This document shows, piece by piece, positions 17,167 to 27,079 of a DNA stretch of 64,000 nucleotides. The notes under the pieces are model-generated. The model saw only the letters and a list, made by a program, of their open reading frames with translations. It made no database searches and was not told the DNA's origin. Where the stretch lies: the NCBI GenBank assembly GCA_020403265.1, contig JADBXZ010000054.1:62001-126000 (forward strand), given 5' to 3'. This DNA comes from Bacteroidota bacterium. Its GTDB lineage: Bacteria; Bacteroidota; Bacteroidia; B-17B0; Aurantibacillaceae. The first letter of the stretch is position 1. Each line of letters begins with the position of its first letter. The translations under genes were made by a program, and so were the position numbers.

Positions 17167-20100
17167 ATGCGTATATTTAATGCAAGTTTTATGACGTTAC
17201 TGAGGTTTAAAACCTTACTAGGAAACTTATTATCTGTCGGTAAATTTGTTAAAATTAGCCTCGTTTTGTTGTGCCTTATGGTTCACAACCATACTTATGG
17301 GCAAGCCACTGTTGAAGAAACCAAAAAAAATGCAAATAAGTATTTTGAAAACGAAGAATATGATTTAGCCTACAAACTATACTCTCAACTTGTTTCGAAT
17401 TTTCCAAAAGATGTTGAGCTTAATTTTAGACTTGGGGTTTGCATGATTTACAGTGAACCAGACAAGAAAAAGTGTTTACCTTATTTACAGTTTGCTGTTT
17501 CAAAACCTGAGGCACCTAAAGAAGCAAAATTTTACTATGGAAAGGCTAACCACATTAATTATTTGTTTGACGAAGCTATTAAGTATTACAACGAATACAA
17601 AAAAGTAGGTAGCAATAGCCAACAGAAAAAACTTATGGTTGATCGCGAAATTATGGCATGTGGTTATGGTAAAAGACTGTTAAGTAGCCTAAGCGATTTA
17701 ACGGTAACAAGTAAAAAGCAACTCAACGAGGCAGATTATTTTAGAACTTATGACTTAAAGTCAATAGGTGGAAAATTACTGGCAAAACCCGAACAACTTA
17801 TCACAACTGCCGATAAGAAAAAGAAAGACAAGTCTGTAATTTATAAACCGAAAGTTGGAGAAAAAATATTTTACAGTAGTTTTGGTCCTAATAACGAAAA
17901 TGGTAGGGATATTTATTATTCAACTTTGTTACCCAATGGAAATTTTTCGGCAGGAGTTCGCTTAAACACGATAAATACGGAGTACGATGAAGATTACCCA
18001 TTCCTTCATCCTAATGGAAAAGTTTTATACTTTGCAAGTAAAGGCCACAATAGTATGGGGGGCTACGACATTTTTAAATCGGAATATAATTCTGAAAATG
18101 ACACATGGAGTGCACCTGCAAATTTGGAATTCCCTATCAACTCACCGGATGATGATTTTCTTTATGTAACAGATTCATTGGAGAAAACCGCTTACTTCAG
18201 CACAGGTAGACAATCTCCACCAGGCAAAATAGATGTATTAAAAATTAACACAGAGCGGAAGCCAATTGAAACTTTAGTAATCAAAGGTACTGTTGTTAAA
18301 GAAAATAAAGAACAAAGCCTACTATCTAAAATTACAATTAAGAATATGGATAATGGTCAAATTGTTGGCGAATTCAAAAGTTCCGATAATGGAGATTACT
18401 TGCTTGATTTACCAAATGGTGCTAAATTAATTTTCACCGTAGAAACCCCTGAATTAAAAACCCAATCTCAAGGAATTAATTTGCCATTAGTTCAATCAAG
18501 TAAGCCACTCAAGCAAAAAATAAGTTACGAAAACGGCGTATTAAAAATTATCAATTACTTTGAAGAGGCTCCTACTGACGACAGTTATGTTCAATACTTA
18601 AAACTAATTGAACAAAAAGCAAAATTAGACGTAAATGAGGGTAAGAATAATTTAAGTCTTCCTGATAAACCTGACATCAGCTCTAATTCAGGTAATACAA
18701 ATAATAGCGCTAATACAAATACAACCTCAGAAACAACCAATTCAGGTCAAACAAATTCATCCACTTCTACTAACTCTAATTCAGTTGCTAATAATACTAA
18801 TAGCACTAAAACAGACAATAAACAATTAAGTATACTTGCTAAAAAAGAAGCTGAAGAAAGTAAAAAAGAAGCTGAACAATTTAGTAAAGATGCAAACGAT
18901 GCCTTTGATTTAGCAAATGCAAAGAAAATAGAAGCTGACGCGAAAGATAAAGAATATGAAGAGGCAATGAAGAAGGCCGATGCCATAACAGACGAAAACG
19001 AGAAAAATAAAGCTTTAGGTAACGCTAAATTGATTAAAAACGAAGCAGACGCCCTTAAAAACGCCTCTGAAAAAATAAATGCTTATGCCCTTGCTTTAGA
19101 AGATGATTCAAAGGTTAAAGCCAAAGAAACAGAAATTAACCTTAAGTATGCAAACGAACTTGATAAGTTGGCCACAGGAAAGAGCATAGATTCAAAAACA
19201 TCATTAAAGAATTTAGAAGACTACCAAACTGAATTGAATAAATTATCAGAAAGTAAAACAAAATCTGATCAGATTTTCAATGAAATAAAAAATAATATAG
19301 AAGAAAAGGAAAAACAATTAGTAGCGCTTGAAAGTACTAACTCGACCATTAAAGAAAATTTGAAGGAAATAGAAAATGAAATCAAAACAAGCGAAGAAGA
19401 GCTTGCAAAAGCGAAGAAAAAAAATAAGCAAGAAATACAAGATAGAATTAACGAACTGAAAGATGATGCCAACGGAAAACAAAAACAGATAAATGAAAAT
19501 GAAATTAAAATAGCTGACCTAAAAAATGAATTAGCACAGGATAAAAACCCATTAGCTTTAGCAACAAGAGTAAATAACGAAACAATTTCAAATAAAGAAC
19601 CAATTAAAATAAACGAACCAATAAATAATTCATCTAATTCAATCAACACAAACAAAAATGTTGTAATTGCCGAATCAATTGCGCTAACTTATAAGGACAA
19701 AACTGAAATAAAAAACCCAAATGACAAGAATAATATTAACGAAAGTACTAGTCAACTTAAAAACTTTAACAAAGAAATTGATGCTGCGATAGCTAAAAAT
19801 AAAACCGAATATAGTAAAACAAAGATTGAATCGGATAAAAATGAAATTGCTTCTCAAATCAAATTGTTAGAAAATTTAAAAAAAGAAAATAACCAGAAAA
19901 TTATTGACAACAATAAATTAGCATTAGCGCTAAACAATGCTAACTCAACACAGGTTACAAACAATAAAACCGGTAATCAAACTAAAAACAATTCAGGTAA
20001 CACAACCAACTCCGAAAATTCAGACTACAATAGCAACAAGGTAAATTCTGCAAACAAAAACAATGAACTTACCAAAGTTAGCGCAAGCAATTCAAATGAT

Positions 20101-23100
20101 GCCATCAATCAACTTAACAAACTTCAAGCAGGATTAGACAATTACAACAATCAAAATTTCAACTTTAATTCATATGAAAACGAAAATGCACAAAAATTAA
20201 AAGTAGAAGCTGATGCTTTAATCAACGAATCGGTTGCAAAACAAAAGACCTTAAAGGACGATGTTACAAACACTATTAAAAACTTGTCTGAAAGCACTTC
20301 GAATGTTAATAATACAATCAATAACCAAACAACTTCAAATGCAGGCGGCTCTTATAAAAATTTAATCAAGGAAGCTGATGATTTAAACAATCAAGCTTTA
20401 GATAAAATGGAAAAGGCTAATTCTGCAAATGGTACCGAAAAAGAAACGCTCCGTAATGAAGCGGTTGAGTTAACAAATAAAGCAACTGAAAAAAGCTTAC
20501 AAGCTGCATTGGCTCTAAAATCAGAAAACGAATATAAATTTAATGCCAACAAAAAGAACATTGAAACATTCATTAATTCTGACAAAACACCGGAACCGGA
20601 TAAGAACTTCGCCAACGCGCTTTTAAGTCAAGCGGTTAGCGATTATAATAAGGCAAAAGCTATGCGCGAAGAAGCAATGTCCTTACCAAATGCTGCTGCT
20701 AAAGTAGGTGCATTAACAAATGCTGAGGAAAAAGAAAACGAAGCTTTACAAAAATTAAATAATGCCATCGAAACCATAAAAAAATCTAACCCATCGGCTG
20801 CTTTCATTAACACGATTCCCGATCAATCAAACGCCACTGCAAGTAATGTAAATTCCGGTAACACCTCATCGGGTAATTTATCTGAAGCAGGTACAGCCAA
20901 ATTATCAGAAGTTAACAAAGAGCTTGAAAACTTAGTTGCTCTTAAAACATCTGCTTATCAAAAGTTATTTCAAGCCAATCAAGCAGAACTTGATCAATTA
21001 AACGGTGAATTACAAAATAATCAAAATGTAAGTAATACGCCTGCTAATAAAACCGAACTGATCAAAGCCAACACTCTAGTATCTAACGCAATAGAACAAC
21101 TTCAGCAGGCGAATACTTCAGGAGGCATAAATCAACATAATTTATTACAAGATGCCACTTCTAAACAAATTGAAGCTATTAATCGTTTAAATAAACTTAA
21201 AAACAAGGTTAATACAACTTCTGTAGTGACAAATAATGGCAATACAAGTAAAAATAATACTACAAATCAAAACGCAAATGGTAATACCTCTAACATCACA
21301 AATAACAAGAACGGAACTTCTGAAAACACAAACGGTAATAACACAGGAGGAAATAACAATAACGGAACTGCTAAAAATACAAATGGTAATAACACCTCAA
21401 GCAATAACATAAACGGAACCGCTAAAAACACAAATGGTAATAACACCTCAGCCAATAACACAAATGGAAACGCTAAAAGCTCCAACGGTAACAATACAAC
21501 CGTAACTAACAACAACGTAAACACTAATAACGCCAACGTTAATAACACAGCAGTAACAAACAACAATGGAACTGCTAAGAACACAGCAGGAACTAATAAC
21601 AACGGAACCGTTAGTAACACTAATGGCAATAATACAACCAACCCTAATTCAAATAACCCAACTGCTGTTTCCAATGTTCCAATCATTAATAAAAACACAT
21701 TTAATACGCCGGATACGAATGCCAAACAAGCTAATGATTATGTGAATTTGAATAAGGTTGATGCTCAAAACCCACAGGCAAAAGCAATGATTGACCAATC
21801 AATTGCAGACCTAAATACTACTTTTAATTCCGGTGGAGGTTCTGAAATGACTACTACTGAACTAAAAACAAAAATAGACGAGATAAATAGTAAGGCTGAT
21901 GATTTAGCTCTAAAGGCATTTGATACAAAATCAGAGGCAAATAGCAAGTCCGGCGATGAAAAAGAACAACTCCTTAAAAAATCTAAACAATTTGAAGATG
22001 AAGCCAACACCGAAAAAATTAAAGCGCTTGAATTATCAAAACTTTATAATCAAAATAGTATAACTGCCAATTCTGGTGCCCTCGAAGAACTAATAGCCAA
22101 GCTTAAAACTGATAATCCAACACTTGCTGAAGAAACTAATACAAAACTTACTGAATTAGGTAATCTTAATAATCAAATTAATGCCTTACAAAAGGAGGCT
22201 GATCAAACAGATAATACAGCTGTTAAAGTTGGGAAATTGAATAATGTTGCTGAAAAAGAAGCTGAATTGATAACGAAACAAAATACAATCATTGAAGAGC
22301 TTAAAAAAACATACCCAGATTATGTTGTGAAAACAAACAAAGTTAATGTTACAAGTAACGCTGGTTCTTCAAGCAATACAAGTGAAGAATCAATTGAAAA
22401 ACAAAATACGGCATTAACAAACTTAGTTAACGGCTATAGTCTTGAATACGAAACTTCAAAAAATTCTTTACCAGCCAATCTAAATGAAAGTCAGAGCGCT
22501 GCTAAGCAAAATGCAAATCAACTTAACCAGGAAGCGAAAGAATTATTAATTAAATCCTCACAAACCAACGATACTAAACAAAAAAACAAATTATTAGCTC
22601 AGGCTGCCAAAACCAATAATGCCGCATTGAATCAACTTAAATTAATTGGCAAAACCGGCACTACATCTGTTGCATCTACTTCTAATACAAATAAAAATAA
22701 TACTGTAAAAAACAACACTGCTAACACAACTAATAATAATTCCGGCACTTCAAATAATGTCCGAAATAATAACGGTGTAAATACAACATCAAACAATACA
22801 GGTAATCCAAATAGGATTCGGAATAGCACAGGAACAAACTCAAATGCAAACAATTCGGGGAATACAAATTCGAATCCAACCTTAGCCACCAACAACACTA
22901 ATGGTAACATCCAAAATGCCGGTCGAAATACAATAAAAGTTGAAGGCCTGGAGGTAATTAACGGTAATGCATATAATAATTCACGACCAATTCCAATGGA
23001 TGCTAAAATACCGGATGGATTGGTTTTTCGTGTTCAAATTGGTGCCTTTAAAACTGCACTTCCTAACAATGCGTTTAGAGGATTAAGTCCGGTAAATGGT

Positions 23101-24144
23101 GAAACTGTTGGTAATGGTTATATTCGGTATACAGCAGGTAGTTTTACTAAATTTGAAAATGCCAGTGCAGTAAAAAATGACTTACGTAACTTAGGTTATT
23201 CAGATGCATTTGTAGTTGTATATTATAACGGGAAAAGAATTGCATTAAATGAAGCCCTTGCAATTTTGGAACGTGAAGGAAAATCAATTGATAATACGGC
23301 CCCGTCAACTGCAGGAATTACAGCTAACACCAATATTCCAAGAGCCTCCGTTGTATTTCCGAATTCTCCAAACACTGCTCCTACTCCACCTAACGAACAG
23401 GTAAAAGTTACAAAAGAGATAGAAACGATCCGGAATTTATTTTATACAGTTCAAATTGGCGTGTATAGTAAACAAGTTCGAAAATCACAATTAGGTAATC
23501 TAACCCCAATTTATACAGAAAAATTAGCCAATGGTTTATTTAGATATACAGCCGGCATTTATAATAACGGCGATAAAATAATCACAGACAAACGAAGAGT
23601 TAATGAACTTGGAATAAGAGATGCATTTGTAAGTGCATACTTAAACGGAAAACGTGTAGATTTTAATGATTATAAAAATCGTCAGAAAGCAGATTCAACA
23701 ATCATCATGGAACAAGAGAATCCAATTGTTTTTCCGGAGGGGACTCCCTTAATAGCAGTTGCAAACAATAACGCTGTGCCTACCTTAACTATTGAACCAT
23801 TTAAAAATAATGTCACCAATTATCCCGAAGCAACGCCTGAAAACGGGATAAAAGCCACCCAGGATGGTATTTGTTTTAAAGTACAAATTGGTGCATATAG
23901 CAGACAAGTACCAAATGATGTTGCGTCTAAATTTTTATCAATTCAAAACTGGCCTATTGAAAATAAACAAATTAATGCCTTGTATATTTATAATGTAGGC
24001 AACTTTATTAACGCCAAAAGCGCCACTAAATTAAGAGATGAGGTGATTAAATTAGGCATTCTAGACGCCTTCATAACAGTTTATAAAGATGGAACAAAAA
24101 TTTATAACAAAGATGAAATTCAAAAACTAATGAGCGCTGAATAA
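17167..24144 (+). CDS. Giant envelope protein: TPR, PD40 propeller, CarboxypepD_reg-like, coiled-coil/Asn-rich repeats, three SPOR-like repeats
   Basis: About 2325 residues from ATG 17167; TTG 17140 is in frame nine codons earlier. A long signal peptide ends HTYGQ. The order is TPR-like helices (45-150), a TolB/PD40 propeller region (235-365, with FLHPNGKVLYFASKGHN), a carboxypeptidase-regulatory-like beta domain (370-450), and long Lys/Glu coiled coils with Asn/Ser/Thr-rich linkers (450-1920). Three SPOR-like repeats close the protein near 1950-2040, 2090-2170 and 2230-2320, each with VQIGA/VQIGV and YIRYTAG-type motifs. SPOR domains bind denuded peptidoglycan. The TPR-PD40-CRD order recalls T9SS/gliding proteins such as PorE, with SPOR replacing OmpA. 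It is inferred to be a periplasm-spanning structural link. Function is unproven. Confidence 0.85.
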   Translation: MRIFNASFMTLLRFKTLLGNLLSVGKFVKISLVLLCLMVHNHTYGQATVEETKKNANKYFENEEYDLAYKLYSQLVSNFPKDVELNFRLGVCMIYSEPDKKKCLPYLQFAVSKPEAPKEAKFYYGKANHINYLFDEAIKYYNEYKKVGSNSQQKKLMVDREIMACGYGKRLLSSLSDLTVTSKKQLNEADYFRTYDLKSIGGKLLAKPEQLITTADKKKKDKSVIYKPKVGEKIFYSSFGPNNENGRDIYYSTLLPNGNFSAGVRLNTINTEYDEDYPFLHPNGKVLYFASKGHNSMGGYDIFKSEYNSENDTWSAPANLEFPINSPDDDFLYVTDSLEKTAYFSTGRQSPPGKIDVLKINTERKPIETLVIKGTVVKENKEQSLLSKITIKNMDNGQIVGEFKSSDNGDYLLDLPNGAKLIFTVETPELKTQSQGINLPLVQSSKPLKQKISYENGVLKIINYFEEAPTDDSYVQYLKLIEQKAKLDVNEGKNNLSLPDKPDISSNSGNTNNSANTNTTSETTNSGQTNSSTSTNSNSVANNTNSTKTDNKQLSILAKKEAEESKKEAEQFSKDANDAFDLANAKKIEADAKDKEYEEAMKKADAITDENEKNKALGNAKLIKNEADALKNASEKINAYALALEDDSKVKAKETEINLKYANELDKLATGKSIDSKTSLKNLEDYQTELNKLSESKTKSDQIFNEIKNNIEEKEKQLVALESTNSTIKENLKEIENEIKTSEEELAKAKKKNKQEIQDRINELKDDANGKQKQINENEIKIADLKNELAQDKNPLALATRVNNETISNKEPIKINEPINNSSNSINTNKNVVIAESIALTYKDKTEIKNPNDKNNINESTSQLKNFNKEIDAAIAKNKTEYSKTKIESDKNEIASQIKLLENLKKENNQKIIDNNKLALALNNANSTQVTNNKTGNQTKNNSGNTTNSENSDYNSNKVNSANKNNELTKVSASNSNDAINQLNKLQAGLDNYNNQNFNFNSYENENAQKLKVEADALINESVAKQKTLKDDVTNTIKNLSESTSNVNNTINNQTTSNAGGSYKNLIKEADDLNNQALDKMEKANSANGTEKETLRNEAVELTNKATEKSLQAALALKSENEYKFNANKKNIETFINSDKTPEPDKNFANALLSQAVSDYNKAKAMREEAMSLPNAAAKVGALTNAEEKENEALQKLNNAIETIKKSNPSAAFINTIPDQSNATASNVNSGNTSSGNLSEAGTAKLSEVNKELENLVALKTSAYQKLFQANQAELDQLNGELQNNQNVSNTPANKTELIKANTLVSNAIEQLQQANTSGGINQHNLLQDATSKQIEAINRLNKLKNKVNTTSVVTNNGNTSKNNTTNQNANGNTSNITNNKNGTSENTNGNNTGGNNNNGTAKNTNGNNTSSNNINGTAKNTNGNNTSANNTNGNAKSSNGNNTTVTNNNVNTNNANVNNTAVTNNNGTAKNTAGTNNNGTVSNTNGNNTTNPNSNNPTAVSNVPIINKNTFNTPDTNAKQANDYVNLNKVDAQNPQAKAMIDQSIADLNTTFNSGGGSEMTTTELKTKIDEINSKADDLALKAFDTKSEANSKSGDEKEQLLKKSKQFEDEANTEKIKALELSKLYNQNSITANSGALEELIAKLKTDNPTLAEETNTKLTELGNLNNQINALQKEADQTDNTAVKVGKLNNVAEKEAELITKQNTIIEELKKTYPDYVVKTNKVNVTSNAGSSSNTSEESIEKQNTALTNLVNGYSLEYETSKNSLPANLNESQSAAKQNANQLNQEAKELLIKSSQTNDTKQKNKLLAQAAKTNNAALNQLKLIGKTGTTSVASTSNTNKNNTVKNNTANTTNNNSGTSNNVRNNNGVNTTSNNTGNPNRIRNSTGTNSNANNSGNTNSNPTLATNNTNGNIQNAGRNTIKVEGLEVINGNAYNNSRPIPMDAKIPDGLVFRVQIGAFKTALPNNAFRGLSPVNGETVGNGYIRYTAGSFTKFENASAVKNDLRNLGYSDAFVVVYYNGKRIALNEALAILEREGKSIDNTAPSTAGITANTNIPRASVVFPNSPNTAPTPPNEQVKVTKEIETIRNLFYTVQIGVYSKQVRKSQLGNLTPIYTEKLANGLFRYTAGIYNNGDKIITDKRRVNELGIRDAFVSAYLNGKRVDFNDYKNRQKADSTIIMEQENPIVFPEGTPLIAVANNNAVPTLTIEPFKNNVTNYPEATPENGIKATQDGICFKVQIGAYSRQVPNDVASKFLSIQNWPIENKQINALYIYNVGNFINAKSATKLRDEVIKLGILDAFITVYKDGTKIYNKDEIQKLMSAE
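21225..21665 (+). repeat. Asn/Gly/Thr-rich low-complexity repeats inside the giant protein gene
   Basis: Degenerate tandem units encode NTNGNNTS/NNNGTAKNT-type motifs. One unit of about 54-60 bases (GGAACYGCTAAAAAYACAAA...) recurs with small changes at 21360-21480. The repeats encode a flexible linker and are a likely site of length variation by slippage. A second, more diverged stretch lies at 22665-22925. Confidence 0.8.
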
Positions 24145-24503
24145 TGCTTAAAAAAATTTATTACTTATCTACTTGCGACACTTGTAAAAAAATAATACAA
24201 TTGCTTGATTTAAAATCGAAAAATTTTGAATTACAAGACATTAAACAAAGAAACATTTCTGAAGAAGAATTAACGGAATTAAAAAAACTGGTTGGAAGTT
24301 ATGAGGCCCTGTTTAGTAAGATTGCTCGAAAATATAAAGAGTTAAATCTTAAAGATGCCAGCCTTACCGAAGAGCAAATGAAACACTATATTTTGAACGA
24401 TTATACATTTCTAAAAAGACCGGTTATTTTATTTGGTAATCACATTTTTATTGGAAATGCGAAAGCTACGATAGAAAACGCTAAAAATACTATAAAAAAC
24501 TAA
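24144..24503 (+). CDS. ArsC/Spx-family thioredoxin-fold protein
   Basis: A 119-residue cytosolic protein of the ArsC-like superfamily. It has the N-terminal motif STCDTCKK (Cys-x-x-Cys at residues 10 and 13) and the C-terminal segment FLKRPVILFGNHIFIG, where ArsC has its cis-proline and substrate loop (RPxx). The short form with a CxxC suggests a YffB/Spx-like reductase or regulator rather than a proven arsenate reductase. Its ATG overlaps the giant gene's stop by one base (TAATG), so translation is coupled, and it ends just before the permease gene. Confidence 0.82.
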   Translation: MLKKIYYLSTCDTCKKIIQLLDLKSKNFELQDIKQRNISEEELTELKKLVGSYEALFSKIARKYKELNLKDASLTEEQMKHYILNDYTFLKRPVILFGNHIFIGNAKATIENAKNTIKN

Positions 24504-24504
24504 C

Positions 24505-25743
24505 TTGAATTTTCTCAAGGAAAATATATCTATTGCATTTGATTCCATAAAAGCAAATAAGCTGCGGGCAATAATCACCATGCTTATCATCGCCATTGGC
24601 ATAACTGCATTGGTTGGAATACTAAGTGCAATTGATGCGATAAAAAATGGTATTAACAGCAATTTTACATCTATGGGAGCAAACTCATTTACCATCAGAA
24701 ATGCAGACGTTAACATTCGTGTTGGTAGAAGAGGTAAAAAATCGAAAGCTTTTCAAAAAATAACTTATCAGCAGGCCATTAAATTTAAAAATAATTTTAA
24801 TTATGATTGTATAAGCTCTGTTTCTACTTTAGCCAGCATGGCTGCCAGATTAAAATTTGAAAATCAAAAAACTAATCCAAACATTCAGGTATTTGGAGCT
24901 GATGAAAATTATTTAACTACCGCTGGCTATGAATTACAAAAGGGAAGAAATTTCAGTAGTATGGAAGTAATGAGTGGAGCCCCCGTAGTAATAATTGGTC
25001 AAGATTTAGTTAATGCGCTCTTTCCAAATAAAAGAGAGCCAATAAATAAGACGATAAAAATCGGAGCTAACCGTTATAAAGTTATTGGTGTGTTAAAATC
25101 AAAAGGAAATAGTTCCGGCTTTGGAGGTGATAAAATATGTATCATCACTTTAACCAATGCTAGACAATATTTTGGTAATTCGGATATGAGTTTTACAATT
25201 AACGTTTTATCCAAAAAAGCCGGCTTGGTCAATACCTTTTTATACGAAGCACTAGGCGAGTTTAGAAAAATCAGAAAAATAAGCGCCACACAAGATGATA
25301 ATTTCGAAATTGTAAAAGCTGATAATCTGGCTAATATTTTACTAAGTGATATTAAAAATGTTACTGCAGGAGCAACAATTATTGGATTTATTACTTTACT
25401 TGGAGCGGCTATAGGTTTAATGAATATTATGTTAGTGAGTGTTACCGAAAGAACCAGAGAAATTGGTATACGCAAATCTCTTGGTGCAACTCAACGCATC
25501 ATAAAAAATCAATTTCTAATAGAAAGCGTAGTCATTTGCATCATGGGAGGATTAATTGGAATTTTATTCGGTATAATTATAGGAAATGTAATCAGTTATG
25601 GTTTAGATACAGGATTTTTTGTACCTTGGTTTTGGATCATAAGTGGGGTTATTATTTGCATAGTAGTTGGTTTAATTAGCGGTTATATTCCTGCCCAACG
25701 TGCTTCAAAACTGGATCCTATTGAAAGTTTAAGATTTGAATAG
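24505..25743 (+). CDS. MacB-type ABC transporter permease
   Basis: A 412-residue inner-membrane protein of the MacB/FtsX superfamily. Helix 1 lies near residues 17-40, a large periplasmic MacB_PCD domain covers about 45-265, and a C-terminal FtsX domain of three helices begins at AGATIIGFITLLGAAIGLMN. The cytosolic coupling segment is TERTREIGIRKSLGA. These permeases form tripartite mechanotransmitter machines for lipoproteins, peptides or drugs. No ATPase gene is adjacent. The start is TTG 24505, one base after the preceding stop; no ATG precedes the first helix. Confidence 0.9.
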   Translation: MNFLKENISIAFDSIKANKLRAIITMLIIAIGITALVGILSAIDAIKNGINSNFTSMGANSFTIRNADVNIRVGRRGKKSKAFQKITYQQAIKFKNNFNYDCISSVSTLASMAARLKFENQKTNPNIQVFGADENYLTTAGYELQKGRNFSSMEVMSGAPVVIIGQDLVNALFPNKREPINKTIKIGANRYKVIGVLKSKGNSSGFGGDKICIITLTNARQYFGNSDMSFTINVLSKKAGLVNTFLYEALGEFRKIRKISATQDDNFEIVKADNLANILLSDIKNVTAGATIIGFITLLGAAIGLMNIMLVSVTERTREIGIRKSLGATQRIIKNQFLIESVVICIMGGLIGILFGIIIGNVISYGLDTGFFVPWFWIISGVIICIVVGLISGYIPAQRASKLDPIESLRFE

Positions 25744-25984
25744 ATTGAACATCTAAACTAATTCATACAGTGATTATTATCGAAAGAGAATTTTTTAATC
25801 CCAAATTTCAATAAAGAGCACTATAGAGTTAAATATCTGACTTGGCAATGCAGTAAGCAAAGCCTAGGTTTAAACTGGTGAATTCATCCCTCAACGCATT
25901 TTGATTGAAATGTAAAAGCCCTATATAAAAAGAGCCTTTGAAGAACTAATTGATTAATCTCCTTCTTTCAAAAAATTGGCCAAT

Positions 25985-26016
25985 AAAAAAACCCACTTCG
26001 TTCAAGTGGGTTTTTA
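25985..26016 (-). terminator. Bidirectional terminator between convergent genes
   Basis: The stem AAAAACCCACTT/AAGTGGGTTTTT has a 5-base loop and a T-run on both strands. It serves the minus-strand lipoprotein gene ending at 26032 and can also stop transcripts from the permease operon. The remaining 240 bases (25744-25984) hold nothing I can identify. Confidence 0.8.
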
Positions 26017-26031
26017 ATCTATATAAGTTTA

Positions 26032-26997
26032 CTATAGGTAACCAATTATTTTTTTATTGGTTTTTTTCTTATGTTTCCATTCTATTTTCCATCCATACGG
26101 ACAAGCATTAGTTCCTACATTTACCTCATTACCGTCCTTATCAACACCAAATGTGCATAGTAAGTTAAATTCTTTTTCATCAACTTTAATATCAACTTTA
26201 CCTTGAACCGGTGCCCAAGGACCGCAAGTTAAATTCCAAACAATTGGAGTTGTTACGTTGCTGGTAAACGCATCTCCATCCCTTGTTGTACCATAATTTT
26301 CAAGTGTAGACATTCCGTTTTGAAAACCAATTCCTTCGCCAGTACAAGTTAAAATATTACCGGGTAATGTATAAGTAAACTTACGATTAATATTATAAAC
26401 AGCTGTTTTACCGTCTTCAAACGTCACATTTAAATTACTACCGGTTACTGAACTAGCTAAGCTGCTTTGTGTTTTAGTAATTAAAAGTTCCCACCAAGTT
26501 CCTCCGGAAATGTTCGTTACATTTTGGGTCCCATTAATTAAAACAAATTTTCCATCCGAAGAACGCGTCACTTTAAAATCCAAATAGTCAACTTTTAAAA
26601 TGCAACCAACCTGCTTCCAACGTTTTCCTGTTGAGTAATCTAAAATAGTTAAACGGATAGAACCTTCACGTTTTCTGTTATTAATAACAGTACCATCGTA
26701 GTTTATCTTAATGGTTCCTGTGTAAGCTCCTGTAGTATCAATGGTGTAACCTGTAGCTGTAATTCCAAGCACCGCATTTAGCGCATTGGTTGAACTGGTT
26801 CCACGGCCATGTAATAATGCATTGTTGCCAACAACAGTATTAACATCGCTTACTACGGCATCATTTTCGCTATTAACAGTTCTATTATCAGTGGAAGACT
26901 GACCATCTTCATTTTTAAAAGCTTTACGTTTACCGCAACCAATAGTTCCGATAGCTAAAGCAGAAATTACGAAAGTTGAAATAATTACTTTTTTCAT
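26032..26997 (-). CDS. Secreted lipoprotein of unknown function
   Basis: 321 residues from ATG 26997 (MKKVIISTFVISALAIGTIGC); the upstream in-frame ATG at 27018 would add seven residues before the signal peptide. The lipobox cysteine is followed by GKRKAF and an Asn/Asp/Ser-rich linker. The rest looks all-beta (GYTIDTTGAYTGTIKINYDG; SSDGKFVLINGTQNV), with scattered cysteines towards the C-terminus (ILTCTGEG, NLTCGPW, NLLCTFG, NACPYGW), and ends in a basic tail. I do not recognise the family. It is flanked by terminators on both sides and so is probably monocistronic. Confidence 0.7.
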   Translation of the reverse strand: MKKVIISTFVISALAIGTIGCGKRKAFKNEDGQSSTDNRTVNSENDAVVSDVNTVVGNNALLHGRGTSSTNALNAVLGITATGYTIDTTGAYTGTIKINYDGTVINNRKREGSIRLTILDYSTGKRWKQVGCILKVDYLDFKVTRSSDGKFVLINGTQNVTNISGGTWWELLITKTQSSLASSVTGSNLNVTFEDGKTAVYNINRKFTYTLPGNILTCTGEGIGFQNGMSTLENYGTTRDGDAFTSNVTTPIVWNLTCGPWAPVQGKVDIKVDEKEFNLLCTFGVDKDGNEVNVGTNACPYGWKIEWKHKKKTNKKIIGYL

Positions 26998-27027
26998 AAA
27001 TTGATTTTTGTTTATCAAATATAAAAA

Positions 27028-27056
27028 AAAACGGATACATTTCTGTATCCGTTTTA
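27028..27056 (-). terminator. Rho-independent terminator of the T9SS-cargo gene
   Basis: The stem ACGGATACA/TGTATCCGT has a 4-base loop and is followed on the minus strand by a long T-run. It sits 23 bases after the stop at 27080. Confidence 0.8.
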
Positions 27057-27079
27057 TATTTTAACAATTAGTTAACTGA

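Noticed and set aside
21225-21665. Regularly repeated DNA units that could be taken for a CRISPR or satellite array
   Set aside because: The units are degenerate, stay in the reading frame of the giant protein, encode Asn/Gly/Thr linkers, and have no spacer structure.
18747-22910. Several long minus-strand open frames within the giant gene
   Set aside because: They are mirror images of the biased Asn/Lys/Glu codons, giving Ser/Phe/Leu-rich or Val/Leu-rich strings without starts, signals or family motifs.
24144-24503. True arsenate reductase of an arsenic resistance operon
   Set aside because: No arsR, arsB or acr3 gene is nearby, and the protein has a CxxC like YffB/Spx-type relatives. Only a superfamily call is justified.
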